A stretch of DNA of 64,000 nt, taken from positions 1 to 64,000 of the forward strand of contig NZ_BPQG01000056.1 of NCBI RefSeq assembly GCF_022179125.1, read 5' to 3'. Shown one piece after another: positions 1-7,428 of this stretch; position 1 is the stretch's first letter, and the number at the start of each line of letters is the position of its first letter. The notes beneath the pieces were generated by a model. That model did no database searches. It worked only from the letters and a program-made list of their open reading frames with translations, and was not told where the DNA came from. The translations under genes were made by a program, and so were the position numbers. The DNA is from Methylobacterium cerastii. Lineage in GTDB: Bacteria > Pseudomonadota > Alphaproteobacteria > Rhizobiales > Beijerinckiaceae.

Positions 1-460
1 GCTGCCATCGCGGCAGGGCCTTGCCGTCCATCTGAGTGGTGAACAGCCAGGATCCGTAGCATCCCTGTCCGCTGTCGGGAACGAGCGAGAGCCGCGGGAT
101 CCCAGCCTTGTCGTAGGTCTCGATGAGCAGGGCCGCGACTTCCTCGGCCGACAAATGGGCGTAGGGCAACCCCGGCTTGTAAAAGTCGTAGTCCAGGGAC
201 GCCGCCCCAATGCCGGTGACGTTGGCGTTGCCCCGACGGCCGGAGAACCTGAGCTGCCCCTGGTACTCGATCTCGGCTTCGGCGATCTGCTTGGAGAGCG
301 CCTTCGAGGACGGTGCGACGATGCCCTCGTCCCAGCCGCGGCCGTCCCGAGCGGCCCGGGCCGTGCAGATTTTCCCGCGCGACCGCCGCGGGTGAAGTTC
401 CCGGATGTGTCGGCGCTGGAGCGCAAGGCGGTCTGAGGGAGAGGGGAGCAAGGGGCTCAA
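1..460 (-). CDS. Rep/primase-like replication protein, N-terminal part, runs off left edge
   Basis: The minus strand is open from about 460 to the window edge, with codons in register at plus positions 2, 5, 8 and so on. The frame reads as coherent protein, including SLDYDFYKPGLPYAHLSAEE, ALLIETYDKAGIP and LVPDSGQGCYGSWLFTTQ. The pattern of an acidic xDxD strand, then a helix, then a strand ending in DSGxG followed by a Trp resembles plasmid and phage replication proteins with an archaeo-eukaryotic primase-like fold. That assignment comes from remembered family character. A stop lies at 464-466 and no ATG or GTG is present in frame, so the start is unclear; TTG at 458-460 or 449-451 is possible, or the N-terminus is frameshifted. 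The 3' part is missing. Confidence 0.5.
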   Translation of the reverse strand, partial: MSPLLPSPSDRLALQRRHIRELHPRRSRGKICTARAARDGRGWDEGIVAPSSKALSKQIAEAEIEYQGQLRFSGRRGNANVTGIGAASLDYDFYKPGLPYAHLSAEEVAALLIETYDKAGIPRLSLVPDSGQGCYGSWLFTTQMDGKALPRWQ

Positions 461-535
461 CGGTCAGCACGGGGAACGGGACCGTCGACGGGGCAGCACT
501 CCCACCGACGAATTCGAGGATGGTACCCGCGTCGC

Positions 536-1102
536 GTGAAAGGTCAAAATGGCCGGACCGGCGGCAGAGTGCGCAGCCGTCGCCTCCGAGGCGGGCCGGC
601 CCGAGATGCCCCGGATCGGCACCTCGGCGTCGACCCCGGCCTGCATGGGGCTTGGGCGCTCCTCGACGGGCACGGCCTGCTGCTGGTCGCCGGCGACTTC
701 CCGATCGGCGCCGACGGCGAGATCGACGTCGTTAGGCTCGCCGACACCTGGCGCGACCTGGCGCCCCAGGCTGCCACCGTCGAGCTCGTCGGGCAGATCA
801 CCCGGATCAAGGGCCGGGCCATGGGGATCTCGGGCCGGTTCAACTTCGGCCGCCGCTACGGCGCGGTGCTGGCGGTCCTCGACCTGCTGGCGATCCCGCG
901 GGACTCGGTCGACCCGACCTTGTGGAAGGCCCGCACCGGCGTCAGCGCCGACAAGAAGACGTCGCTCAACCTGGTCCGCCGGCTCTGGCCCGCGCACGCG
1001 CCGACGATCTTCCGCCTGATCAAGCACGAGGGTCGCGCCGAGGCCGCGCTGATCGGCCGGTACGGGCTCACCCACCGCAACCTGCGCCGGAGGGCATACT
1101 GA
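536..1102 (+). CDS. RuvC-like Holliday junction endonuclease (phage type)
   Basis: This 188-residue protein contains the RuvC-type first strand HLGVDPGLHG, whose Asp is the expected metal ligand. A second acidic strand (VELVG) follows, then a helix-rich section with WKARTGVSADKKTSL and a C-terminal HEGRAEAALIG segment in place of the last acidic motif. Proteins of this kind resolve branched DNA during phage replication or packaging. The GTG at 536 gives the longest frame, but the N-terminal 25 residues are Arg-rich and unlike RuvC; a second in-frame GTG at 569 would place the first strand nearer the usual position. It starts a rightward string of overlapping genes, and its stop overlaps the next ATG. 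Confidence 0.75.
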   Translation: MKGQNGRTGGRVRSRRLRGGPARDAPDRHLGVDPGLHGAWALLDGHGLLLVAGDFPIGADGEIDVVRLADTWRDLAPQAATVELVGQITRIKGRAMGISGRFNFGRRYGAVLAVLDLLAIPRDSVDPTLWKARTGVSADKKTSLNLVRRLWPAHAPTIFRLIKHEGRAEAALIGRYGLTHRNLRRRAY

Positions 1103-1365
1103 TGCGCGGCCACGACCTCACGCTCGCCCGCATCGACGACGCCACCGTGAAGGCGGTCGCCGGCGGCCACGAGCTCGCCACCACCATCTGGGCGCCCCGG
1201 GTCGACGGGGATCGCCTGACCCATTTCGCCGCCGTCGCGATCGTCCGGGAGACCTACGCGGGTTGGGAGCCCGAGGACTTCCAGCGGGCGAACCTCCAGC
1301 TGCACCGCGCCGCCCGGGACCGCCTGCGCGAGCTGGCCACCCGAGCCCTGAGGGATGCCGACTGA
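1102..1365 (+). CDS. Small island protein, unknown
   Basis: An 87-residue protein whose ATG overlaps the stop of the RuvC-like gene (TGATG), which suggests translational coupling. It is soluble, with an acidic and hydrophobic first half and a helical Arg-rich C-terminus (RAARDRLRELATRALRDAD). No family was recognised. It belongs to the same rightward transcription unit as the resolvase and metallophosphoesterase genes. Confidence 0.6.
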   Translation: MRGHDLTLARIDDATVKAVAGGHELATTIWAPRVDGDRLTHFAAVAIVRETYAGWEPEDFQRANLQLHRAARDRLRELATRALRDAD

Positions 1366-1383
1366 TGCGCCCCCGCCCACCGC

Positions 1384-1764
1384 GTGACCCGCCTCGCCGC
1401 CTTCCTCGTCCTGGGGGCCCTGGCGGCGACGCCGGCCGCCGCTGGGGGCCAGACAGTCCTCTCGATCGTCGAGGACCTGCGCGGGCGCCTGCCCGCCACC
1501 GCGTACGTCGCCGAGGTCTTGGCGACCGTCACCCCGACGATCCTCGCCTGGCTGGAATCGGAGGGCCTGCCGCATCGGGCGGACCAACTGGTTCAGGTCG
1601 CCGGGCCCCGGGGCTTCGCCCTGATCCTCGTCGCGAGCGACACGGACTGGGACTGCGACTGGATCGCGACCGTCGAACTCATCGGGGACAAGGCAGTGGA
1701 GCTCGCCCGGCTTGTGCGCCGGTTCCGCGAGCTGCGCGGCTACGGCCCAGAGCGCGCAGCATGA
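1384..1764 (+). CDS. Secreted or membrane-anchored small protein, unknown
   Basis: This 126-residue protein begins at a GTG with a clear signal-peptide pattern: MTR, then LAAFLVLGALAATPAAAG with a likely signal peptidase I cut after TPAAA. The mature part is acidic with a central VLATVTPTILAWLE segment and a helical C-terminus. An ATG at 1365 is out of frame, so GTG 1384 is preferred. The gene lies 18 bases after the previous stop. An exported protein inside a replication-gene cluster is unusual, and no function can be assigned. Confidence 0.5.
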   Translation: MTRLAAFLVLGALAATPAAAGGQTVLSIVEDLRGRLPATAYVAEVLATVTPTILAWLESEGLPHRADQLVQVAGPRGFALILVASDTDWDCDWIATVELIGDKAVELARLVRRFRELRGYGPERAA

Positions 1765-1937
1765 CCGCCTCGGACATCACCCTCCTCAAGGCCGAGATCG
1801 CCCTGCTGCGGTCGGTGTCCCCGACGAAGGGGCCCGCCCAGCGCTACGGCGAGGCCGCGATCCGGAACGTCATCGCCGACGCCGGCGAGCGCCTCGCCGC
1901 CTCCACCTTCCGCAATCCCGTGACCCGGAGGTCCTGA
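1761..1937 (+). CDS. Very small island protein (58 aa), unknown
   Basis: Its ATG overlaps the stop of the upstream exported-protein gene by four bases (ATGA). The protein is a short amphipathic helical polypeptide (TLLKAEIALLRSV) with a basic C-terminus. The overlap at both ends, with the next ATG at 1937 sharing the stop's last base, supports real translation. No family was recognised. Confidence 0.5.
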   Translation: MTASDITLLKAEIALLRSVSPTKGPAQRYGEAAIRNVIADAGERLAASTFRNPVTRRS

Positions 1938-2488
1938 TGGCCCGCCCCAAGGACGGCACATTCCGCCAGCTTTGCGGCGAGATCGACCCGCGCAAGGTGG
2001 CCGAGATCGTCGACGGCTACGGCCTCGGCATCGCCCGCGAGCGCTGGCACTGGGCCTACGCCTTCATCCACGCGCTTGCCCAGGAAGGTCGCCGCATGAA
2101 GGTGGCCGGCGAGACCTGGAGGCGCGTCCCCCGGCCCGCCGGGCCCGAGGTCGAGGAGGTCGAGGCCCCGCCAGCCCGTCCCCCGCGTCCCATGCCGGCC
2201 CCACGGCTTGTCGAGCGCCAGTCGGCTCCGGCGCCCCGGGCCACCCCCATCGTCCCGGCCGAGGTCGACCAGGTCGCCGACCTGTTGCGTAGGCTGGCCA
2301 GCCACGAACACCTCATCGAGGAGATGGCCGCCAGGCTCGCAAGGTTGGAGGCCCGGCAGACGGCGACGTCGCCCTGGGTCGTCCCGATCCGCCCGGCGCC
2401 CGCACCGGCCTGGGATTTCCCGGTCGAGCCTGATGCCCTGCTGCGGATGCTGCGGCGCTGGTCGGTCCGGATGGTCGCCCTGACGTAA
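1937..2488 (+). CDS. Island protein with proline linker and C-terminal coiled coil, unknown
   Basis: This 183-residue protein starts on the last base of the previous stop. Residues 1-65 form a compact domain (GEIDPRKVAEIVDGYGL, then RWHWAYAFIHALAQEG). A Pro/Ala-rich linker follows at about 70-110, and then a helical stretch (VDQVADLLRRLASHEHLIEEM) likely forms a coiled coil. The layout suggests a DNA-binding or scaffold protein, but no family was recognised. Its place before the metallophosphoesterase gene fits a replication or DNA-processing cluster. Confidence 0.6.
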   Translation: MARPKDGTFRQLCGEIDPRKVAEIVDGYGLGIARERWHWAYAFIHALAQEGRRMKVAGETWRRVPRPAGPEVEEVEAPPARPPRPMPAPRLVERQSAPAPRATPIVPAEVDQVADLLRRLASHEHLIEEMAARLARLEARQTATSPWVVPIRPAPAPAWDFPVEPDALLRMLRRWSVRMVALT

Positions 2489-2557
2489 CGCGTCCACCCA
2501 GCGTCGGGTCCGCGAGGCCGAGGCCATGGCACAGACACTCACCCGGAAGGCCGCCTG

Positions 2558-3841
2558 ATGACCGCCGCACGCGCCACCGACGACCAGATCCTGTCCGCCG
2601 TCCGGGACGCCGGCTCCGTCCGGGCCGCCGCCAAGGCCCTCGGGATGGCCCGATCGAGCGTCTGGGAGCGCGTCAAACGGCTCTCAGGGACGGTGCAGAG
2701 TAATGATACCGAACGGGCTTTCAGTGCCTATCGCGGGGAACTCGGCACCAAGTCGGTGCTCCCGGGCTTCGAGCTGAAGCGGACGACGGCGGTCCTCGAC
2801 AGGCACGGCGACGTCGCCCGCGAGTACGTGACCCAGTTCAAGGCCCCGGGCCGCCTGGCTGAAATTCCAGCCGGCCGTCTGCTGAAGGGCGTGTCCATCC
2901 TGAAGGATTCCTCGGGCCGGGTGACCCAGGAATGGGTGAAGACCCGCGAGGGCCGGGACCCTCAGGACGTCATCGAGGCGATCAAGGCGGCCTTCGAGGG
3001 CTACGAGGGCCGGCACGAGCCGATCCCGGCGCCGGCGGCCGCGGGAGCCGACCTGCTGACGCTGCTGCCTCTGGCCGACTGGCACATCGGGGCGCACAGC
3101 TTGGGCCGCGAGACCGGGACGGACTGGGACCTGAAGATCGCCGAAGAGGTCATCGGCCGCGCCGTCGAGAACGTCGTCGAGCGGTCCCCGGCCTCGGGCC
3201 TCGGCGTCGTCCTCGGGGGCGGCGACCTGATGCACGCCGACAACCAGGACAACCGCACCGCCCGGTCCGGAAACCAGCTCGACGTCGACGGCCGGTACCC
3301 GAAGGTGTTCGACGTCGCCTCCCGGCTAACCGTCCGGACCGTCGATGCCATGCTGCGCAGGCACGACCGCGTCGTCGTCCGGATCCTCAAGGGGAACCAC
3401 GACGAGCACTGCGCCGTCGCGATCGCCCACTTCCTCTACGCCTTGTACCGCAACGAGCCCCGGGTCGCCGTCGACCTCGACCCGTCGCTGTTCTGGTACG
3501 CCCGGTTCGGCCGGGTGATGCTGGCCGCCACCCACGGCTACGAGACGAAGCTCCAGGACCTGCCTGGCGTCATGGCGGCCCGGCGCGCCGAGGACTGGGG
3601 CCTGACACGGTTCCGCTACGCCCACGGCTTCCACATCCACCACAAGCGGCTGCTGGGCTTCGAGGCCGGCGCGGTCGTGGCCGAGTCCCACCAGGTGCCG
3701 GTGGCGCAGGACGCCTGGCATTATGGCGCCGGCCTCCTGTCCGGGCGCTCGATCCAGACCATCACCTATCACCGCGCCTACGGGGAGGTGTCGCGAGCCC
3801 GCGAGGCCATCCTCGACGCGCAGCCCGAGGGGAACGCCTGA
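2558..3841 (+). CDS. Winged-helix plus metallophosphoesterase (calcineurin-like) phage protein
   Basis: This 427-residue protein has two parts. Residues 5-45 read as a helix-turn-helix (DDQILSAVRDAGSVRAAAKA, then SSVWERVKRL). Residues 165-400 carry the calcineurin-like phosphoesterase motifs in order: ADWHIG (D-x-H), GGGDLMHAD, KGNHDEHC, and late His residues in ATHGYE and HGFHIHHKR. Phage proteins of this type are metal-dependent phosphoesterases or nucleases whose natural substrate is mostly unknown. The stop shares a base with the next ATG at 3841. Confidence 0.85.
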   Translation: MTAARATDDQILSAVRDAGSVRAAAKALGMARSSVWERVKRLSGTVQSNDTERAFSAYRGELGTKSVLPGFELKRTTAVLDRHGDVAREYVTQFKAPGRLAEIPAGRLLKGVSILKDSSGRVTQEWVKTREGRDPQDVIEAIKAAFEGYEGRHEPIPAPAAAGADLLTLLPLADWHIGAHSLGRETGTDWDLKIAEEVIGRAVENVVERSPASGLGVVLGGGDLMHADNQDNRTARSGNQLDVDGRYPKVFDVASRLTVRTVDAMLRRHDRVVVRILKGNHDEHCAVAIAHFLYALYRNEPRVAVDLDPSLFWYARFGRVMLAATHGYETKLQDLPGVMAARRAEDWGLTRFRYAHGFHIHHKRLLGFEAGAVVAESHQVPVAQDAWHYGAGLLSGRSIQTITYHRAYGEVSRAREAILDAQPEGNA

Positions 3842-4524
3842 TGATCCGCACCGACAACGTCGCCCTGCGCGCCTGCCTGCAGCACGCCATCGGCAGCCGC
3901 ATCTACATGGCGAGCCCCTTCACGGTGTACCCGACGAAGGAGATGGCCTGGAAGGACGCCTGCAGGGCCGCGGCCGCGCTGCAGGCCTGCACGCCGCTCG
4001 CGGTCTACTCGCCGATCGCCGATTCCTACGGGGTCGAGGCGATCGGCGGCGCGAAGCTCACGCACGCCGACTGGATGATCCGCGACAAGGCCATGCTGCT
4101 GGCCTGCCAGCTCGTCGTCGTCGTCATGCTGCCGGGGTGGGAGCGGTCCAAGGGCATCGCGCAGGAGATCGTATGGGCCCACGAGGCCCGGCTACCGGTC
4201 TACTACGTCCAGCCCGTCGGCCAGCACGACAGCGGCGCCTACGCCATCGGCTCGATGGAAGCCGGGCCGGACGAGGGCTACCCGGCGCTTCCGCTGTTCC
4301 ACCCGGACCTGATGCGCGAGGTCTGGACGGCGGTGCTGCCCGAGAAGCCCTACGCCGGCGAGACCACCTTGGAGGTCCTGAAGGGCCTCACCGAGATCCA
4401 CCTCCCGGCCGGGACGAGGGTGCAGCCGGTCGAGCCGTTGCACCTCACCCCGGGCACCATGGTCACCGCCCCGGCCGGCTGGCTGGCCGGCGAGGACATG
4501 ATCGGGGCGTTCTATGCCAAGTGA
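3841..4524 (+). CDS. DUF1937-family protein, nucleoside deoxyribosyltransferase-like fold
   Basis: This 227-residue protein opens with a strand-helix pattern typical of DUF1937 and nucleoside 2-deoxyribosyltransferase-like proteins: RIYMASPFTVYP near residue 20, VYSPIADSYG near 60, ADWMIRDKAMLLACQLVVVV, then a GWERSKGIAQEI segment that usually holds the catalytic Glu. Members are thought to act on nucleotides or nucleosides. Residues after about 120 form an extra C-terminal region, rich in Pro and Thr, of unknown role. It sits directly before a dNTP diphosphohydrolase-like gene and overlaps it by 11 bases, consistent with a phage nucleotide-metabolism pair. Confidence 0.75.
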   Translation: MIRTDNVALRACLQHAIGSRIYMASPFTVYPTKEMAWKDACRAAAALQACTPLAVYSPIADSYGVEAIGGAKLTHADWMIRDKAMLLACQLVVVVMLPGWERSKGIAQEIVWAHEARLPVYYVQPVGQHDSGAYAIGSMEAGPDEGYPALPLFHPDLMREVWTAVLPEKPYAGETTLEVLKGLTEIHLPAGTRVQPVEPLHLTPGTMVTAPAGWLAGEDMIGAFYAK

Positions 4525-5053
4525 CGCGAACACCGTGCACCTGGTCGCCGCGGCCCTGTGCGGACTCGGCGACAGCTGCTGCGTCAACACCTTGAAGCCC
4601 TGCCCCTACGAGGACGACGCTCGCGCCGCGATCGAGGCCCTGCAGGACGCGGCCCCGGCGCCGCGCGAGAACCCGAAGCGCACCGTCGGCATCCGCAAGC
4701 TCCCCCTGGAGCTGATCCCGCGCATCGCACTGGTGCAGGAGGCGGCCGTCCTCGGGCTCGGCGCCGACTGCCCGGCCAAGGCCTACGGACGGCACAACTG
4801 GCGCACCGACCCGATCGACGCCGAGACCTACGTCGGCGCCATCGAGCGGCACCTGACGCTGTGGGCCTCGGGCGAGAACGCAGACGACCAGTCCGGCGTC
4901 AGCCACCTCGCCCACATCCGGGCGACCTGCGCGATCCTCCTGGATGCGATCGACGCCGGGACGTTCCTCGACGGCCGGATCCGCAGCCCCGAGACCATCC
5001 GGATCCTCAAGGCTTACGACGCGAGCTCGATGCCGGTCGTGAAGGCCGCCTGA
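4514..5053 (+). CDS. dATP/dGTP diphosphohydrolase-like protein (DUF5664, MazZ-related)
   Basis: This 179-residue protein matches the N-terminal dATP/dGTP diphosphohydrolase family: KLPLELIPRIALVQEA near residue 60, YGRHNWR near 93, YVGAIERHLTLWASGENAD near 105, and SGVSHLAHIRATCAILL near 130. The Glu and Asp residues in these all-alpha helices are expected to bind metal and hydrolyse a dNTP to dNMP. In some phages such enzymes act with PurZ to replace adenine by 2-aminoadenine; no PurZ is visible in this window. It is the last gene of the first rightward cluster and ends just before a regulatory element. Confidence 0.75.
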   Translation: MPSDANTVHLVAAALCGLGDSCCVNTLKPCPYEDDARAAIEALQDAAPAPRENPKRTVGIRKLPLELIPRIALVQEAAVLGLGADCPAKAYGRHNWRTDPIDAETYVGAIERHLTLWASGENADDQSGVSHLAHIRATCAILLDAIDAGTFLDGRIRSPETIRILKAYDASSMPVVKAA

Positions 5054-5055
5054 AC

Positions 5056-5213
5056 GGGTAGTAACGCAGATCCTGAATTATGCCCGTTGCTATACCTGAT
5101 CGCTAAGATGCTTTCAGGCCGAAAGAATTCGAAAAGTATAGCCTAGGCTAACCGGAAGGCGCACACGGGCGCACGTGCGCCTGACGTGCGCCTGACGTGC
5201 GCCCGACGTCGGC
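5056..5213. promoter_or_regulatory. Duplicated regulatory element, copy 1
   Basis: This intergenic stretch lies between convergent gene ends and matches 13918-14064 in the same order of blocks: GTAACGC, TCCTGAA, TATGCC, GTTGCTATACCTGA, AATTCG, AAAGTATAGCCTAGG, GGCGCACACGGG and a GGCGCACGTGCGCC palindrome. TAGCCTAGGCTA at 5139-5150 is a perfect 12-bp palindrome. The tail repeats CGTGCGCCTGA-like units three times at about 5175-5205. The palindromes suggest a repressor operator; the function is inferred. Confidence 0.6.
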
Positions 5214-5549
5214 CTACGGGCAGGGCGGCCGGCCGTCGCGGCGCCGGAACGTCACCCCATCGTGCACCAGCCCGCCGCTCGGCAGGACCTCCAGATCGGT
5301 CGTGTAGGGCACCCGGTCGCCGCCGTTCGTGACGCATGAAGGCGACAGCACCTGGCCGCCCTCCAGGCGCACCTTCCCGCAGTCCAGGGAGTCGATCACC
5401 ATGCCGCCGTCCTCCTGGATCCGGATAGGCATGACGTTCTCGCCGATCGGGCAATAGAACCCGGGGGCGGGCAGGAGCCAGGTTATATCCTCCGCGAGGG
5501 ACGGCGTGGCGCTGGCGGCGACGGCCGCGGCGAGGAACAGGGAACGCAT
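5214..5549 (-). CDS. Secreted small protein, unknown
   Basis: This 111-residue protein starts MRSLFLAAAVAASATPSLAED, a standard Sec signal peptide with a probable cut after SLA. The mature part has two Cys pairs (FYCPIG, SLDCGK, PSCVTNG and the terminal PPCP), which suggests a disulfide-bonded periplasmic protein. It is the last gene of a leftward operon; its ATG overlaps the stop of the upstream gene. It reads into the regulatory element at 5056-5213. No family was recognised. Confidence 0.65.
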   Translation of the reverse strand: MRSLFLAAAVAASATPSLAEDITWLLPAPGFYCPIGENVMPIRIQEDGGMVIDSLDCGKVRLEGGQVLSPSCVTNGGDRVPYTTDLEVLPSGGLVHDGVTFRRRDGRPPCP

Positions 5550-5989
5550 CACAGCGGGGGTCCTTCGAGTTCGGGGAGGTCGTCGTGGGTGTCCTCGGAC
5601 GGGGACGGCGGGGCGGCCTGAGCGGGCCGGAACGCGCCGCGGCGGCCGCTCAGGATCCGGGTGCGCTTGTGCTGCCGGTTCTCTCGGCCGAGGACGTAGA
5701 GCCGCCCCGAACTCTCGGTGATGGCGAACCCGTTGCCCTGGTGCCGGATGACGCTGGTCGTCAGGAAAGCGTCGCCGGCGACGGGGTGGCCGTAGACGGT
5801 TCCCTTGAGGCAGGGGCGGTCCGTTCCGGGGTAGCGGGACGTCTCCCACCGATCGAGATAGGGGGCCGCGGCGACGGCGTCCGCGCCCGGATTCCAGTCG
5901 GCCTGAAGGTTCTCCACGACCTCGCGGAGGCGGGCGCGCCGGAGCGCCATCTCCACCAGTTCGTCAGGTCGCATTTCGCGCGGGCGCAT
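5549..5989 (-). CDS. Island protein, unknown
   Basis: A 146-residue protein from ATG at 5989; a second in-frame ATG lies at 5974. The N-terminus is helical (MRPDELVEMALRRARLREVV). The middle has GHPVAGDAFLTTSVIRHQGN and ITESSGRLYVLGRE, a beta-rich pattern seen in several phage hypothetical proteins. The tail is Pro-rich and likely disordered. Both ends overlap neighbours by one to four bases in the leftward operon. No function is assigned. Confidence 0.6.
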   Translation of the reverse strand: MRPREMRPDELVEMALRRARLREVVENLQADWNPGADAVAAAPYLDRWETSRYPGTDRPCLKGTVYGHPVAGDAFLTTSVIRHQGNGFAITESSGRLYVLGRENRQHKRTRILSGRRGAFRPAQAAPPSPSEDTHDDLPELEGPPL

Positions 5990-6633
5990 CAGAGCGTCAC
6001 TCCGGTCGAGGGGATCGCGGAACGGGGCGTGCCGAGCCGGAGGAGGCCGGTGCCGGTGACCCATGCCCAGCCGGCCTGGATGTCCCAGCCCTGCACCTGT
6101 CCGGTCTCCCGGACGCGGCCCTGTTCGTCGGTGCCGACGAGGACGTACCCATCGCCGCGGCGGCCGGCGCGCTGGAGTGCCCAGTCGTCCAGCAGCCCGG
6201 CGCGCGACACGTGCGCCAGGTCGGAGCTGAGGATCTTGCGGTCGTAAGGTCTGGCCATGTCGGTCCCTCCCGCCCCCAGCCTCTCACCCGGCCCTGCAAG
6301 GCACCATGCGCTGCCGTCTGCCTCGAACCAGCAAGCATTCCACTCGGAGACCGGACGGCCTTCCGGGTCGCGGAAGCCGGGGCGGTCGAGCCGGTACCGG
6401 ATCCGGACCGCCTCCGCCGGCCGGGGCAGTCCCGGGACGGGGACACCCCGGGCCCATGCGTGCACGTCCCTGATCCCTAGGCGGAGGCACCGGAGGCGGG
6501 AGGCCTCCGAGGTCCGGAGCGTCACGCCGGCGAGCGCGATCGCCGGGACGTGCCCGACGACGCGGCCTGCGATCCGGATGGACCACGCCTTCCGCGTCAG
6601 GTTGCGATAGACGTCAGCACTTGGCGTGGGCAT
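5989..6633 (-). CDS. Phage-type conserved protein, two-domain frame with internal start
   Basis: This is a 214-residue frame. The first half (VYRNLTRKAWSIRIAGRVVG, then LRCLRLGIRDVHAWARG) resembles a short protein found in many phages and islands of proteobacteria. The second half (residues from about 126) begins MARPYDRKILSSDLAHV and forms a small beta-rich domain (DGYVLVGTDEQGRVRE). A strong Shine-Dalgarno run (GGGAGGGA) precedes that internal ATG at 6258, so the second half may also be made as a separate 89-residue protein. No stop separates the two parts. Function unknown. Confidence 0.55.
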   Translation of the reverse strand: MPTPSADVYRNLTRKAWSIRIAGRVVGHVPAIALAGVTLRTSEASRLRCLRLGIRDVHAWARGVPVPGLPRPAEAVRIRYRLDRPGFRDPEGRPVSEWNACWFEADGSAWCLAGPGERLGAGGTDMARPYDRKILSSDLAHVSRAGLLDDWALQRAGRRGDGYVLVGTDEQGRVRETGQVQGWDIQAGWAWVTGTGLLRLGTPRSAIPSTGVTL

Positions 6634-7192
6634 CGCAGGTCGTCCGCAGCCATCCGCTGGGCCGGAGCGATCCCGGCGCGCCGCACACGTCGCAGACCGC
6701 CCCCGAGATCCACTCGGCCGCGGCTGCGATGCGGATGATGCGCGTGCCGCCGCCATGGCAATAGAATCGCAGAGTGCCGTACTTCTCCTTGACCTGAACC
6801 GTGCTGAACCCCTTCGGGATCGCGCCTTCCTCGATCCACGCGGCCGTCGCAGCCAGCACCCAGTGCCAGCCCCGGCTCGTCTCGGTCGGCGCATCGTAGA
6901 TCCGGGGGTGCGCCTCCATCAGGACCATGTAGCTTTCCTCGGGGACCGGGCGCGGCGCCGGTCCGTCCCGCCAGCGCAGCGCCACCATGCGGCTGACGAG
7001 CTCGGCGACAGCCTCCCGGTCCGGCACGCGCTGCGGGTCGACGCGGGCCCGGCGCAGGCGGGGCACGATGAACCGCACGCGGGGGCCGGCGTCGGTCACG
7101 TCGACGCCCTCGACGGCGATGCCGACCGCGCCGTCATCGCCCAGCGCGCCGCGCAGGAACGTCATGGCTTCATGGGGGATCACGCGCGGCAT
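6614..7192 (-). CDS. Phage protein with C-terminal zinc-ribbon-like Cys cluster
   Basis: This 192-residue protein starts at ATG 7192, which has GGAG six bases upstream; an ATG at 7204 lacks such a site. The C-terminal third carries VKEKYGTLRFYCHGG and then CDVCGAPG with a late CDAHAKC, the layout of a small zinc ribbon seen in widespread phage hypothetical proteins. The N-terminal half is beta-rich with RVRFIVPRLRRARV. The gene overlaps its neighbours at both ends within the leftward operon. Nucleic-acid binding is plausible from the ribbon but unproven. Confidence 0.65.
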   Translation of the reverse strand: MPRVIPHEAMTFLRGALGDDGAVGIAVEGVDVTDAGPRVRFIVPRLRRARVDPQRVPDREAVAELVSRMVALRWRDGPAPRPVPEESYMVLMEAHPRIYDAPTETSRGWHWVLAATAAWIEEGAIPKGFSTVQVKEKYGTLRFYCHGGGTRIIRIAAAAEWISGAVCDVCGAPGSLRPSGWLRTTCDAHAKC

Positions 7193-7428
7193 CGGTCGCT
7201 CCATGGACGAGGGGTTGGCAGGCGGGGGACGGCGCGGAGGAATCCCGCGGCGCTGCGGCCCTCGTTCAGGGCCCGGGAGGGATCCCGGTCCCCGTCGGCG
7301 ACGAGGCGGGCTAGGGCGCCGAGGTAGCCGTGGACGCCCCGGCCGAGGTGGGCGTCGACGCGCTCCATCTCGACGTCGGCCTCCACGTCGGCGCGCAGGG
7401 CGCGGAGTTCGGCGAGGACGACGCTCAT
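7180..7428 (-). CDS. Small helical protein next to AAA ATPase, unknown
   Basis: An 82-residue protein with an N-terminal amphipathic helix (VLAELRALRADVEADVEMER) and a Pro/Arg-rich tail. Its ATG overlaps the stop of the AAA ATPase gene (ATGA), so the two are probably translationally coupled. The position suggests a partner of the ATPase, but this is only inferred from context. No family was recognised. Confidence 0.55.
   Translation of the reverse strand: MSVVLAELRALRADVEADVEMERVDAHLGRGVHGYLGALARLVADGDRDPSRALNEGRSAAGFLRAVPRLPTPRPWSDRCRA

Noticed and set aside
155-436. Plus-strand 93-codon frame at the left edge
   Set aside because: The opposite strand reads as a Rep/primase-like protein with structured motifs; the plus frame has no recognisable features.
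4514-5053. A complete Z-genome (2-aminoadenine) pathway
   Set aside because: Only a MazZ-like enzyme is visible. PurZ and the matching polymerase are absent from the window.
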